A stretch of DNA of 64,000 nucleotides from Pelobates cultripes. Taxonomy: Eukaryota > Chordata > Amphibia > Anura > Pelobatidae. Location: the NCBI GenBank assembly GCA_933207985.1, contig OW240915.1, forward strand, positions 106,233,271-106,297,270, written 5' to 3'. This document shows positions 10,680 through 21,558 of this stretch, in pieces. The notes beneath the pieces were generated by a model that had not been told where the DNA came from, did no database searches, and worked only from the letters and a program-made list of their open reading frames with translations. How positions within the stretch are numbered: the stretch's first letter is position 1; every line of letters starts with the position of its first letter. The translations under genes were made by a program, and so were the position numbers.

Positions 10680-11115
10680 CTCAGTGGCCATGTGTCATGT
10701 ACCTGACTCCTGCAACATGTTGGTGGCCGCCAGCCGCTGCGGATCCACGCCAAATTATAGCCCCACTTTCGCCCATGGTGGTGACGATGTCGGCTGACAT
10801 GTTCTGTGGTCAAAAGCCAATTTTGGCCAATCAGATGTGTAAAAGGCATTTTTAAACGCATTTTTACTTCTCCTCTTTGCCCTGTCGTGGATTCCCTTAG
10901 TGGTTGTCCGAGAGTGTGTTCCTGAGCGTTTATTTCTGGTTATTGACTTTGGCTTCATTTTGACTTCCCTTGACTTTTGGCTTTCCCTCATCACTGTGTC
11001 TCATTCTGTGTCCCTGACCTTGGCAAGTATTCTGACTTTTCTCTGGTACGTGAAGTTCGGCCATTCTGAGGCCCGGTAAGACGTTACCTTTTAGTCCTAG
11101 GTGTGATACAGTTCT
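10680..11115 (+). repeat. Second sushi-type LTR fragment
   Basis: Plus-strand LTR-like sequence related to 1349-2020. It carries TTTTTAAACG as a TATA-like box near 10850, then GCCCTGTCGT at 10879-10888, one base different from the self-primer GCCCTATCGT of the first element and at the same spacing. Further on, GTTCGGCCATTCTGAGG parallels the first LTR's U5. No gag or pol follows, so it is a solo or broken LTR. Its outer ends are not clear. Confidence 0.6.
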
Positions 11116-11159
11116 ACGTGCTAGATCAACTAATAATCCTGACATATAGTTAATACACT

Positions 11160-11600
11160 TGCCCTCCAGCAATGTTCACACATATAAGAAAAAGGAGATG
11201 GAATATAGTGCTCTCTGCGTAATATTATATATGGATAGAATATAAATTATACTCACAATTTTGTGAGCAATGGATTTGCTCAGTGTTTGCAGCGTGGGTG
11301 GAAAAATCCCCACCAAGGATTTGAAAGTAATAGTCCAGGAAGTTGTGCTTCAGGTAATGCCAGGAACAATGATAGAGCAAAATAAATAAAGGCTAGCAGA
11401 TTCAAAAATAGAGGAGCCTGAGTGCTTTATTGATAATAACAATATAAATAATTCAACTACGTATTTCCCCAATAAGGTCTTTTCAAGTAGCTACTCGAAA
11501 AAGTCTTATTGGTGAAACACATTGTTAGATTATTTTATTATATAATTTATATTGTTATTATCAATAAAGCATTGAGGTTCCTCTATCCCTCCGTCTCGAT
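11160..11600. repeat. PLE-type foldback with degenerate hammerhead pair
   Basis: Two inverted arms meet near 11488. Left arm CCCCAATAAGGTCTTTTC opposes right arm AAAAAGTCTTATTGGTG. Outside this, TGCTTTATTGATAATAAC opposes GTTATTATCAATAAAGC. Text at 11240-11330 (GCAATGGATTTGCTC, AAAATCCCCACC) parallels the palindrome at 17690-19068. The layout matches that palindrome but the sequence is a different, more decayed family. Confidence 0.6.
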
Positions 11601-11879
11601 AGGGTTTAAATGCCAGGTCTTAAAACCTTTGTTGCTCAAAAGGAGATGCTCTGTTCTTTCTCATTATTGCTTTTTTGGTCTGCAAAAAATTAAGTCTCAT
11701 TATGACATCCATTGGGGATTGCAGCTACCAACTGGCTCTTCAAGGGTGATTTTTTTTTTTATGGGCCTGGTAGGATGACATCTGGTCCCCTAAGTTTATG
11801 TTAAAGTTTATGAATCCAACACTACTCAGCTAGTTTTAACTGTTCGAAGGGCTTCTGCTTTGAAGCGCTTAGCTCAAGC

Positions 11880-12003
11880 AGCCATTACGTTCAGCCACAC
11901 ACCCCCATGTCTCCTGTATTGTTAAATTCCCCTTTTATGATATTGTAAAGCTCTGCGGAATAAGTTGGTGCTATATAAATGCCAATAATAATAATTATTA
12001 TTA
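11880..12003 (+). mobile_element. L2 LINE 3' tail
   Basis: Ends GCTCTGCGGAATAAG, GCGCTATATAAAT-like text and an (AATAAT)n tail, the usual 3' end of vertebrate L2. A closely similar tail lies at 51840-51972. Confidence 0.6.
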
Positions 12004-12083
12004 TTATTTCCCTATGGTAAATACATCTGCAGTTCTACAATTTCCTCATCCCTTCTTTCTCCAAAGTACTCACTTATAATGAA

Positions 12084-13877
12084 GTGAAAGTGAAAACATT
12101 GCTACAGCTGGTGGGCATTTGTAGAACTTGTGAAAATTTCCCAGACAAAGGGGGGAACATTGTACTTATGAACCAAGAACAATATATAGATATGTGCATG
12201 ATTCACTTATTTGATGCATCTTCATCCCAAATCTTGGAGAAAGATCCAAATGTCCTTGACGGATAAAATAATCATTTAGAACGAATACAAGTACATTGTG
12301 CCTCCAAGGAATCCAACAGTGGCTACCTTCTACTGTCTCCCTAAGGTGCACAAATATGTTAATAGACCTGCAGGGAGACCGATTGTATCTGGGAACCATA
12401 GTCGAACAGACGTAGCCAGTAAGTTCCTTGACAAATTATTACAACCTCTAGTGTGAAAACTGGACTCTTACATTCAAGATACTAAGCAAACACTGTTGGC
12501 CTTGGAAAATGTATCTGTTCCCCCATATACGTCATTGGTCAGTCTAGATGTAGTGGCCCTATATAACAATATTCATCATGAAAAAAGCTGTGCCTACTTT
12601 TTGGCGAAAAACTGATTTGTTCAGTGCAACAGAACAACATTTTGTTCTATCTCTCCTTAAGTTTGTGTTAACACACAACTACTTTACGGTAAATGGGAAA
12701 TACTACCTCCAACTCAAGGGAACTTCCATGGGGTTGTCTTGTGCATCTAGTTATGCTAATCTCTTCCTGGGCTGGTGGGAGGAGACTATGGTGTATATTA
12801 CGAAGAATTGCACATATACCAACCACATTTACAAATGGTATAGATATATAGATGATGTTTAGATTTTTTTGGACTGGCCCTATGGCACTATTTGAAGAAT
12901 TGGTGGAGGCAGATAATATAACTAATATATCTTTAAAACTTACCCATGGCATAGATGCAAACAAATTGGTCTTCTTAGACCTGAAAATCAATATCTTAGA
13001 ATATGGTAAAATTGCTACGACAGTTTTCAGGAAACCAACTGCCACAAACAGTTTGTTGCACTGGCACACTTTCCATCCCTACCATCTCAAGGCAAATATT
13101 CCATATGGTCAATACCTGCGAGCAAAAAGAAACTGCTCAAATCCCTTGGATTTTGAAAAAGAAGCAAAATAACTTAAAAATAGATTCAAAAGTCTGGGCT
13201 ACCCCAATAGGGTAATGAAAAAAGCCTACCAGCAAGCAGAGGCGGTAGACAGGTCTGAGAGTCTACGTAGACCCCCTAGGAGTATTCATACATTGACAGG
13301 GACTACAAGATTTGTAATCACCTATGATAGACACTGGGGCAAAGCCCAGGAAATTTTCTGATTGAATTGGCCAATACTTCAACATGACCCCCTTCTGAAA
13401 GACACAATTTTGACATATCCTTCAATGTCTTTTTGAGGGCCCAAAATCTTATATAATAAACCCACATTCACTTGCAACCAGAACAACTCACCACTTCGTG
13501 GCTCCAACCAACGAAAGGAATTTATAAATGTGGGCATTGCAAGGCGTGTGATTTCATACTCCCCACAAAATTGGTAGTCAGCCAACACACTTCAATGCCT
13601 TCATTTATGGCAGCTCCACTAATGTAACTTACCTCATCACATGTATTTGTAGTTTACAATACATTGGTAAGACTTACCAACAAGTGCGTTGTAGGATTCT
13701 GCAGCATGTCAACTCTGTGACCAATTTTAATATGGACACCACTGTGGCTAGACATTTACAACTCAAACATGCAGCAGATTCAGGAGTACTTAAGTTTCAA
13801 GCAATTCAAAAATTGTCTTTGAACCACCATATTAATGTAGCTTTCTTAAGGGCTTAGTCACGTTGGATTTATTATGT
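12084..13877 (+). pseudogene. Decayed Penelope-like element (RT and GIY-YIG)
   Basis: Plus-strand PLE coding region broken by several stops and frameshifts. In order I can read FYCLPKVHK with AGRPIVSGNHS (about 12320-12400), SLVSLDVVALYNNI (12530), GTSMGLSCASSYANLFLG (12715-12770), the catalytic YRYIDDV (about 12840), KLVFLDLKI (12965), then near 13500-13680 a CGHCKACDF cysteine motif and a GIY-YIG-type stretch ending in YIGKTYQQVR. This domain order, RT then GIY-YIG, defines endonuclease-bearing PLEs. It belongs to a different family from the intact element at 30.6-34.6 kb. The 3' end runs into an assembly gap. Confidence 0.85.
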
Positions 13878-13977
13878 NNNNNNNNNNNNNNNNNNNNNNN
13901 NNNNNNNNNNNNNNNNNNNNNNNNNNNNNNNNNNNNNNNNNNNNNNNNNNNNNNNNNNNNNNNNNNNNNNNNNNNNN
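13878..13977. other. Assembly gap (100 N)
   Basis: Exactly 100 N, so the size is probably a placeholder. Confidence 0.99.
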
Positions 13978-15707
13978 TAAGACCCTTTCCCCCAAAGGAT
14001 TAAACAAAGGGTTTAATTTTACCTCATTAATCCATCCATGACGAGTCCCCCTCATTTTTAGTTTATGTTTTTCACCCCTCTTGGGCATTGTTACATATCA
14101 TTTAGGCCACCACCTTTTTTCTCATTCCCCTTTGGTACAGTTATTTTACTATCTTATCAGTTGGGTCATAATGTTATTATCTTAGGATCGTTATTAGACT
14201 TGATCCAACAATTTAATCAGTTAGTGATGCCATCAGTAATTGTTATCTTCCACCTATGGGGCATTGAAAACCCAGTTGCTATCATGTGAAGTGTATATAT
14301 AGCATTATGAGACACCACATGCGGGGTTTTATATACCCAATAAATGTGGGCTTTGTCACGGACATATTTAACCTTAACAATGATGTACCGTCTCGATTGG
14401 TATATTTATACCTTAATATATGTCCCAGACCCCAGTATGAGTGATTACTCATTTTATATTTATTTCTAGTATGAAGTATAATATAGTAATAAAATTATCC
14501 CTTGACAGGTTAAATTTGAAACACATTTTTCAAACCATGAATGGGTATCTATAAAGTTTGGAACAGAAAGGGTTGTATCTTGAATGAGTTAAAACATTGC
14601 AAATGAATCATTATTGCATGGTTACTTTCGGACCAGCTACCTGTGAGAAATGGGGTGCCTTTAAAAATTATATTTTCTATTTAATATATTGACATATACT
14701 TTGTGAAGGTCTGTTGTTTAATAAGCTATCTGATTTCACAGTGGAATGCCATTTACATATCAAAGGACGTTGTTATCAAAGAGTACAACTGTGTGTACAT
14801 CTTCACTATAAAGGTTTCAAGGGTCATGTTATCAGGAGATTAGAGTAATTAACATCTAGGTGTAACCATGAAGTTTGTGTTTTCCCAAGCCATCCATGTC
14901 CAATCTACCCAGAAACCAACCGTAACTGGTCACTTCTTACAGTACGTTACAGTAAAGCTGGAGGGAAGAGACCAAAGCAAAGACTTGTGTAAGGACAGAA
15001 CTCGCTGGAAATAGAGGGCGGGATAAACCACTTTTGGGAGTGAAAAGGGATTCTGGGACTTGTAGTTTATAACACCAACCATTCGGGTTAATATACCCAT
15101 GAATGGGTAATTCTTTTTCATTCTCCCACTCCTCTCGTTTGGTCTGTCCAATGAACTTAGGAAACCTGTAAAAATGGTATCCAATCGACTATGGAGGTGC
15201 CAAATCTAAACCTGCATCAAGGACACAGGTCCCCTGGAAGAGCCAGTTAGTGTCAAAATGTTCGTCAGGACAGTTGTGTATGTGGGTGGCTGATTATTTG
15301 GGACAATGCTGCAGCTTATATTTGATTGTGTAGACTGCTACTACATACTTATTCTTGTTACTATTTGATTTACCTCCCTTTTTTCTTATTTTAATTATTT
15401 ATCTATGTATATATTTTTGTGTTTACTGCTACCCTACATGACACTCTAGCCGTTTTATAGGGGTTGGTCATCAACTTAAGACGTACAAGTATCACTATAG
15501 TATACAGGAGGGGTGGATACTAGCCTTTTTTTAAGGGGTGCCTTTGAAGGCATGGTAGGAGTATTATCCAGTTTCTCTTATACTCTATATATCTACAATT
15601 TGCCTTCCCCCTCTTTTCCTCCTAGATCTCTGTACTTTACGACAGAGTTGATTAGGACAGTTGTCTATCCCCTCTGCTAATCACAGCAGATCAATTTCTT
15701 ATTATAG
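13978..15707. other. Non-coding DNA, part possibly PLE 3' sequence
   Basis: No coding frame recognised. The first few hundred bases after the gap include CCCAATAAATGTGGGC, which could belong to the PLE tail. The rest, including ATTCTGGGACTTGTAG at about 15050, is unassigned. Confidence 0.35.
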
Positions 15708-16181
15708 TTAAAGGATCACTATAGTGTCAGGAAAACAAAGTGGTTTTCCTGACACGATAGTGCCCTGAGGGTGCCCCCACCCTCAGGGTCCCCCTCCCGT
15801 GGCGTTGAAGGGGTAAAAATCCCATCAGCAGCTTACCTTTATCCAGCGCCAGGCTCCCTCGTCGCTGATTACCTCTCCTCCCCCGCCTCCGTCAGCTCCT
15901 GACTGGAGCTGAATGCGCATGCGCGGCTAGTGCCGCGCACACATTCAAACAGTCCAATGGAAAGCATTTCTTAATGCTTTCCAAAGGACGCTCTGCGCGA
16001 TGGATGCGAAATTCGCACCCAAAGTCGCAGATGCGCCTCTAGCGACTGTCCAGAAGACAGCCACTAGAAGTTGGCTTAACCCCTAATGTAAACATAGCAG
16101 TTTCTCTGAAAATGCTATGTTTCCAGCTGCAGGGTTAAAACCTGAAGGACATGGCACCCAGACCACTTCATTGAGCTTTAA
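15708..16181. mobile_element. T2/Kolobok-like MITE (copy C)
   Basis: Starts TTAAAGGATCACTATAGTG and shares GTGCCCCCACCCTCAGGG, AACATAGCAGTTTCTCTG and GACCACTTCATTGAGC with copy B. The right end stops about 30 bp early at a TTAA, so it is slightly truncated. Confidence 0.7.
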
Positions 16182-17092
16182 GAGAAAGAAGAATACAATG
16201 ATATCAGGAAAAGCCTAAAACGTTGTCATGAATATGGTCAGAGCGGTAATGTGGGCATGACCCAAGTTAATTAGAAAAAAGATACAAATAAGGTAAAGGA
16301 ATCTGCCTAACAAAGGTAGAAACCCTCCTTACTGAGATTACCTCCTAAGTAAAGTCATTCAAATGTAATGGCAAAGCAACAGAAAATAATAAAATTTTAT
16401 TTAAACAAGATCCTAAAATTAAAATACGATAGAGTAAAGTGAAAAAAAGGAGATCAGGAGAAAGTGTCTTGTAATAATCAAGTATAAGGGGTATTGAAAA
16501 ATCCCTATAAGGGTATAAAAAATCCCTAAATAAAACCTAAGTGTGCTGAATGCACAAAACAATATGTATAGCATAGCCTAAGAAGAGCAAAATGTCCGAG
16601 GTGCTCAGGATACCAGTTACATACAGAACATGTAGCCTGTGTAGAATAGTAGGTGAAAAGATAGTCAGAGATAGGTAATAGCCAGTGGGGTTCTATGTAT
16701 AAGACCTCTCAGATAGAGTAGTGGGAGTAGACGTGCATCTAGTTGAATAGAGACATAACCCCACAGTAAAATTAATGGCAGCTAAACCCCACTCCAAAAC
16801 CAGCCGTGTTAATAACTCTCCATAACTACGAGGCTATCCAAAGAAATGGCTAGACCTATCCAACCTTATCACCTAGACTATCTGCTGCTTCATGGCAGCT
16901 AAAAGATTCTATGTACCTTGCCCTGCGTGTTTAACATAAAGAGCTGCAGCTAACACAAACAGATAGACAAACTATTCTCCCCTCAAAAGAGAAGTCAACT
17001 AAAAGAATAAGTGAATCGGCACACTAAGTAGCTCGACGAGCGTTTCGGCAATAAATCCTGCATTTGTCAAGAGCCTTTATGTTAAACACACA
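16182..17092 (-). repeat. PLE-derived unit ending in hammerhead motif
   Basis: About 900 bp of non-coding sequence that finishes with the hammerhead-like fold at 17030-17075. A comparable arrangement is seen at 58680-59962. Probably a 5'-truncated or non-autonomous PLE copy. Confidence 0.45.
17030..17075 (-). ncRNA. Hammerhead-like ribozyme motif
   Basis: Minus strand. Stem I is GCTC/GAGC and stem III is ACG-CT-CGT closed by A15.1-U16.1. The cleavage-site base H17 is C, and G12-A13-A14 is intact. The CUGANGA box reads TTGACAA, so C3 and the catalytic G8 are replaced, and stem II is weak. It is a recognisable but probably inactive derivative. Confidence 0.5.

Positions 17093-17164
<72 letters not shown>
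17093..17164. repeat. (TA)n microsatellite
   Basis: About 70 bp of TA repeats with one GTA interruption. Confidence 0.95.
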
Positions 17165-17167
<3 letters not shown>

Positions 17168-17689
17168 CAATACATTGTTAAACACAAATCTGCACAGCAT
17201 ATGACTTGCTTTTCCAAAAGAAATCTCAAATTTGCTGTGATGTTACTACTGCAAAGGATTTCCCACCATAACTTTCTTGGTTTTTGCTTTGCAAGTAATG
17301 CTAAGCCACAATAGCAGGCCAGTGGCAAACCCTGGCCAAAATTGGCATTCAAATTATTTTTTTTGCATTTTTCACACACAAACAAATAAAAACAGTGTTT
17401 ATGACCAAGTGGCTACTAAAAAAAGACTGTACATTTCCCATTTGCAATACCTTGGCTTGTCTACCATTGCAAATGGTATGCCATCATGCGGGTAATTCTC
17501 ATTCCTGGGCTACCATACGGTCTCAAAGCCAACATAACCAATATGGCGAATTTCAATGTGAAAAAACTGAAAAATTTTACATGCCATATTTGACCCTGTA
17601 ACTTCCCATAACACCATAAAACCTGTACATAGGGGGTACTGTTTTACACGTGAGTTCTCACTGAATACAAATATGTGTATTTTATTGCA
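17165..17689 (+). repeat. Interspersed repeat R1, left part of split copy
   Basis: Carries GGCTACCATACGGTCTC, TTTGACCCTGTAACTT and CATAAAACCTGTACAT blocks that recur at 34.85-36.86 kb. It is interrupted by the palindromic insertion 17690-19068 and resumes at 19069. Class unknown. Confidence 0.75.
17673..17689 (+). repeat. 17-bp target-site duplication, left
   Basis: ATGTGTATTTTATTGCA, identical to 19069-19085. Confidence 0.85.
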
Positions 17690-18281
17690 AGAAACAGAAG
17701 TGGAATACCGCGCCAGTAAAATATAAAAAGTATATACATACAAGATTGTTCAACACTATAATGATTGGATGTCAACCTTATAGAGAAAAAACATAAACTA
17801 TGGACAATAATAGTGCAATATATCAAAATAAAATAATGTATTCTTATATGAGGTATACGGAAAACTGGTAGAAGGACTAACTCACACTTTTCAGAGCTAC
17901 TGAGAGCTCTGCTGTATAGCGCCTGGACGGTATAATCCCCGTCTTAGGATATGAGATCAATGATGAGGCGTCGCTTCTAAGTCTCCACAGTAGTACATAA
18001 AACAGAAAACAGATAAAATCCAATAGTGCAGTATATCTGGTGAATAGTGTATGGTAGAGAAGGTAAGTATCTTACTTACAATTTCCAGAGCAATGAACTT
18101 GCTCTGGTGTTGACAGCTTGAGGTGGTATAATCCCCACCTGAGGATTTGGGAAGGGTCCAAGGTGCACCAGGAACAGAAGATATATGAAGGAGCAGAGTA
18201 TAAATAAAACTATAAATTTATTATAAAATAGTACAAATAAATATATAACAATAATATAATCAATAGTAAGTCTCTGGCTCC

Positions 18282-18323
18282 AACTTAACGTGTTTCGCCC
18301 TAAACAGGGCTTCCTCAGAAGTT
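18282..18323 (-). ncRNA. Hammerhead ribozyme motif, left arm
   Basis: Mirror image of the motif at 18332-18373, with the same AACTT/AAGTT stem I, CTGAGGA box and GAAACGTGTT segment on the minus strand. Confidence 0.65.
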
Positions 18324-18331
18324 TACTGAGG

Positions 18332-18373
18332 AACTTCTGAGGAAGCCCTGTTTAGGGCGAAACGTGTTAAGTT
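18332..18373 (+). ncRNA. Hammerhead ribozyme motif, right arm
   Basis: Complete type-I layout. Stem I AACTT (18332-18336) pairs with AAGTT (18369-18373). The CUGANGA box is CTGAGGA (18337-18343). Stem II is GCCC/GGGC with one extra A before it. G12-A13-A14 lies at 18359-18361. Minimal stem III AC-GT-GT holds the A15.1-U16.1 pair, and H17 is T at 18368. All catalytic core positions agree with the hammerhead consensus; the extra A between A9 and stem II is the only departure. Cleavage is inferred, not shown. Confidence 0.65.
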
Positions 18374-19068
18374 GGAGCCAGAGACTTACTATTGATTATA
18401 TTATTGTTATATATTATATATTTTATATATTTGTACTATTTTATAATAAATTTATAGTTTTATTTATACTCTGCTCCTTCATATATCTTCTGTTCCTGGT
18501 GCACCTTGGACCCTTCCCAAATCCTCAGGTGGGGATTATACCACCTCATGCTGTCAACACCAGAGCAAGTTCATTGCTCTGGAAATTGTAAGTAAGATAC
18601 TTACCTTCTCTACCATACACTATTCACCAGATATACTGCACTATTGGATTTTATCTGTTTTATGTACTACTGTGGAGACTTAGAAGCGACGCCTCATCAT
18701 TAATCTCATATCCTAAGACGGGGATTATACCGTCCAGGCGCTATACAGCAGAGCTCTTAGTAGCTCTGAAAAGTGTGAGTTAGTCCTTCTACCAGTTTTC
18801 CGTATACCTCATATAAGAATACATTATTTTATTTTGATATATTGCACTATTATTGTCCATAGTTTATGTTTTTTATCTATAAGGTTGACATCCAATCATT
18901 ATAGTGTTGAACAATCTTGTATGTATATACTTTTTATATTTTACTGGCGCGGTATTCCACTTCTGTTTCTTGCACTTTTTGACTATTAGCAGGTATTGGG
19001 AACCCCTGCTGGCTTGCTGCTGCCATATTTGTAGTCACCATAGAGAGCACCTATACCTCTTTTGTTCT

Positions 19069-19400
19069 ATGTGTATTTTATTGCAGTAAAAGCAAACAGT
19101 ATTATGACATTCACTGTTAAAATGTCACGTAGAACTACATTTTTTTTAAATATTCTTATTTTCTCCCATTTTTTTATATTTTATTAATATTAAATTATGT
19201 TTCATAGCTAAATATTTGATGTTAAATGAAAGCCCTGTTTCCCCTGAATAAAATGATATACAATAAGTGTGGGTGCACATAATATGAAAGAGGTGAATTA
19301 CGCCTGAACAGACATTTAGCGCAAATTCCAGGTTTTGTTTACGTTGTGTTTTGATCACAACGTGTACATTTGGCTCAGTCATTAAGGGGTTAAAATGGTT
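19069..19400 (+). repeat. Interspersed repeat R1, right part of split copy
   Basis: Continues R1 after the palindromic insertion (GTATTATGACATTCACTG, AATTATGTTTCATAG) and ends TTAAGGGGTTAA, like the copy that ends at 36856. Confidence 0.75.
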
Positions 19401-19944
19401 TGTGTGAGTGTTCCCTTTTCTAGATATAGAGGACAAAAATACAAACTATGTAAAACCATAGCAACATCTTCAGGACACTCTAAAACTCATTATATACTGA
19501 GATATTAAAACTGTTTTATTTGTTACAGATTATATATATTAGAAGAGAAAATAATCTTGTGGGAAAAAAAGAATAATTTATGTAGCAATTCCCTACATTA
19601 TCCAAACAAAATATAATTTAAATCAGTATGGTTCAATAAAACAAATAACAAAAAGAAGAATGCCAGCACAGAGCAACAAACAAATAAATAAACCGTGAAA
19701 CTTGTTTTCATTATGCAGCATATTAAGCACATAAATATTATATGAAACAGCTCCAGAAATCTAGGCTACAATATGTTGCCAGATTAGAAATCAAGGAACT
19801 AAAAAAACAACTAATTTATGATCTATATAAAAACAAATATTAAAATTGTATGCTGAAGGTACGACAGACATTCTTGCAAAGGGACGATAATCCAGAATCA
19901 AAATGAGCCCCAATTTTCCGTAACATGTTTAAGAAACCAGTGCT
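19401..19944. other. AT-rich non-coding DNA
   Basis: No gene or repeat recognised. Confidence 0.4.
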
Positions 19945-20125
19945 AAATGTGTTATAATGAATTTATTATTATTATTATTATTAATATCTATTAAGCACTA
20001 ACAAGTTCCGCAGTGCTGTACAGTGGGTGGACTAACAGACATGTATTTGTAACCAGACGAGTTGGACACGCAGTAACAGAGGGATTGAGGGCCCTGCTCA
20101 ATGAGCTTACATGCTAGAGGGAGTG
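19945..20125 (-). mobile_element. L2 LINE 3' tail
   Basis: Minus-strand tail. It starts with (ATT)n, followed by GTTCCGCAGTGCTGTAC, TTGTAACCAGACGAG and CTCAATGAGCTTACATG. It matches, inverted, the 3' end of the L2 at 45460-45610 and the insert at 57143-57312. Confidence 0.75.
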
Positions 20126-20820
20126 GGTTATAGTGGCACAAAAGTTGTAGTTGTTGAATAAAATATTGTATTTCCTTAGAATGCAATATTACAATATAGC
20201 CTAGAATATTTTAATACTGATGTAACAAGGAACAGTGATCACACAGGCACATTTTCTTATTTTTGCTTAGAAAACGAAGAAATGCTGTCAAATACCTTAA
20301 ATATACAGATTTTTTGCACTCGCACATTTAACTTCATATTGGAATGACAGCGTGTATGTTTGTGAGTTCCATATTAATGTAATACTGAAATAACTAGAAA
20401 ACATATCAGGACCCCAGGCTATGTTTGGCTGTAATGGAATTGCTTGCAAGGTCACTGCTAAAGAATATTTTCCAATATCTAGACTGATTCTTTTTCTCCG
20501 TAGAAGTGAAGTTCAATTCAAAGTCTCTGAAAGGAATGGAAAAAAAACAGACAAACAATGTAGTAGAATGAACAGCATGATTAGCTTTTATTATATATTT
20601 AATCACTGCTGTTAGCACATATACATGGTACTAAAACACCTCCACAGAGATCAACTATATTGCCTAATCATTTGCCATTTAAATGCCTTCATTAACACAG
20701 TTACAGATCTACTTAAACTAGTATAATAAACTATTGTTGTTCTAGGCAATCTCTTTAAAACACAGTGATATATCCATATATAAGGTGCAGAATAGTGATT
20801 AGCCCTTTCTCCTCCCAGTA
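20126..20820. other. AT-rich non-coding DNA
   Basis: No gene or repeat recognised. Confidence 0.4.
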
Positions 20821-21558
20821 ACTAGACGATACATAGTTCTGGGAATACAACTGATTTTAATGGGCCAAACTCTGCCTTTTATGCACAGACCCCAGCAAGG
20901 GGTCTCTTTTGTATTCAGCACAAGCCCCTCCATGGAATCTCTGGGCCTGGGAGATAATTGCGTTAAAGACTGGTATGCTAATTATCTCCCAGAGAGCCAA
21001 ACACAAAAATATAAAAATCAGAAAAGTACCCCCAACACATCATAAAAACATAAAATAACCCCACAAATAATACATCCACAAATAGCCCTGGTGTGAGTGC
21101 CCAAGTTCTCCAAATAGTGCTCAGATCCATGCAGTGTAGGGGAAACGCCACCATTTTAAAGTTCTAAATGGCTGCTCACGTGGTCCTATGCCCAAAATAG
21201 TTCCTAGGGCGATTGGCTCTTTTGCCGGTCAACTTTCGGGAGCTTCGGCGGCCACAATATGGGGTGCTCCATCTGGCTATTAGGTAGCACCCAGGGAAAG
21301 CTACTAATGGCAGCTGGGCAGGTTAGCTCCTAAATAGTGTCGGTGAGCAGAAGGCTGGCTTCCACACTCCTCCAAGAGTCTGTGGCAAATGTATGTGGGA
21401 AGGAGCGTTTTTCACAGTCACCTATCTTGCTCCAGGATGGAGAGGCTCCAGGAGGACCCCAGTCAAGCCACAACGACTGGGGCAGAAACTATGAGGTTTT
21501 CCCCTGTTCCAGCTAGGAAGCGGTCCTTGGCGAGGGTACCCAGGGAACCTCCGCTACA
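20820..21558 (-). repeat. LTR-like fragment related to 29433-30606
   Basis: Read on the minus strand it starts TGTAGCGGAGGTTCCC and later has a CATAAAAGG TATA-like box. It shares GGAGATAATTG/CTAATTATCTCCC foldback text, ATCCACAAATAGCC and GTGCTCAGATCC with the solo LTR at 29.4-30.6 kb. No internal coding region is attached. Confidence 0.45.

Larger units (their letters stand above)
17690..19068. mobile_element. Palindromic PLE insertion with inverted hammerheads
   Basis: A 1,379-bp insertion into repeat R1, flanked by a perfect 17-bp duplication. Positions 17690-18974 are two near-perfect inverted arms of about 640 bp with centre at 18327.5. Examples are CCGCGCCAGTAAAATAT on the left against ATATTTTACTGGCGCGG on the right. 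Each arm carries a hammerhead core next to the centre. Beyond the right arm is a short unique tail with no partner. It has no ORF. PLEs are known for inverted or tandem partial copies flanked by pseudo-LTRs and for hammerhead motifs there, which is why I assign it to PLEs. Confidence 0.75.
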
